From: Candidatus Altimarinota bacterium
GTDB taxonomy: Bacteria > Patescibacteriota > Gracilibacteria > BD1-5 > UBA6164
Direction: 5' to 3'
DNA length: 64,000 nucleotides
Assembly (NCBI GenBank): GCA_020629795.1
Contig: JAHDCR010000004.1
Location: 1 to 64,000 of the forward strand
Shown: positions 63,420 to 64,000 of the stretch, in pieces
How positions within the stretch are numbered: the stretch's first letter is position 1
How the letters are laid out: every line of letters begins with the position of its first letter
Position numbers and translations under genes: made by a program
Notes under the pieces: generated by a model
Told to the model about the DNA's origin: nothing
The model's input: only the letters and a program-made list of their open reading frames with translations
Databases searched by the model: none

Positions 63420-64000
63420 TTACACAATAATTTCTGGACCATTTTCAGTAATAAGAACGGTATGCTCAAATTGGCATCAGATACTTCCATCATCTACATA
63501 AATTTCCCAATCTCACTCATCAGTAATTTTTCCAGATGAATATCAAAGTATAGGCTCTATTGCGAGAGTCATACCAGCTTTTAATTTAGTACCAGTTCCT
63601 GGAGTACCATAGTTGTATATATATGGTTGTTCGTGGAGAGTTTTCCCAACTCCATGACCTGTTAAATCTCTGATAATATGATATCAATGTTTAGAAACAT
63701 AACTTTCTACAGCGTGACCTATATCTCCTACGGTATTTCAAACTAGGGCTTGCTCTAATGCTTTGTCTAAAGCTTTTTTACCCACTCTGAGAAACTCTCT
63801 TTGATTTGCATATTTAGTATCATCTCAAATGATAACCGTAAAAGCTGCATCAGTACATATTCCATGCTTTTTATCTTTTACTCAGAAATCAATAGTTACA
63901 ACATCTCATTCTTTAAAGATAATATCTGGCAGTGGACGACCATGAACTACCACATCATTGACGCTCGTTTGCAGCGCATATTTGTATCAGTAAACACCTG
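63420..64000 (-). CDS. map: Methionine aminopeptidase (5' end beyond window)
   Basis: LQTSVNDVVVHGRPLPD, VTIDFGVKDKKHGICTDAAFTV, IRDLTGHGVGKTLHEQPYI, AGMTLAIEPI, DGSIGCQFEHTVLIT. Confidence 0.93.

Overview
The window is a dense, AT-rich stretch of bacterial chromosome in which in-frame TGA is read as glycine (genetic code 25). That code is known from Gracilibacteria/BD1-5 and Absconditabacteria/SR1 (Patescibacteria/CPR). The supplied ORF track uses the standard code and fragments most genes. Re-read by hand with TGA=Gly and only TAA/TAG as stops, nearly the whole window resolves into about 56 intact genes. Invariant glycines in RlmN (MGMGEP), Tgt (DSGGFQ), FtsE (P-loop), Pth (GLGNPG) and Nudix (PGGH) are TGA. 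Recognisable genes: CorC-like CBS protein, rubredoxin+superoxide reductase, VirD4/TraG-like ATPase, ftsE, dnaJ-like, recO-like, RluA family, Hsp20, rsmA, a surface-glycan locus (GTs, pyruvyl transferase, Wzx-like flippase), malic enzyme, DtxR family, SpoT-like HD hydrolase, tgt, rseP, rlmN, secD, peroxiredoxin, RnfD/NqrB-like protein, murC, pth, a Xer-type recombinase, Nudix and map (partial). Accessory content is dominated by secreted/surface proteins and pseudopilins. The most interesting candidate system is a surface-protein locus (about 15.2-27.1 kb). It has two giant divergently transcribed secreted proteins sharing a ~240-aa C-terminal module, a small secreted protein that looks like a stand-alone version of that module and uses no TGA-glycine codons, and a membrane-anchored DUF916-like partner with a cytoplasmic zinc ribbon and an H1-like basic tail. 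The arrangement resembles Firmicutes WxL/Csc loci. No rRNA, tRNA, CRISPR array or IS element was recognised. All family calls are by eye; no searches were run.
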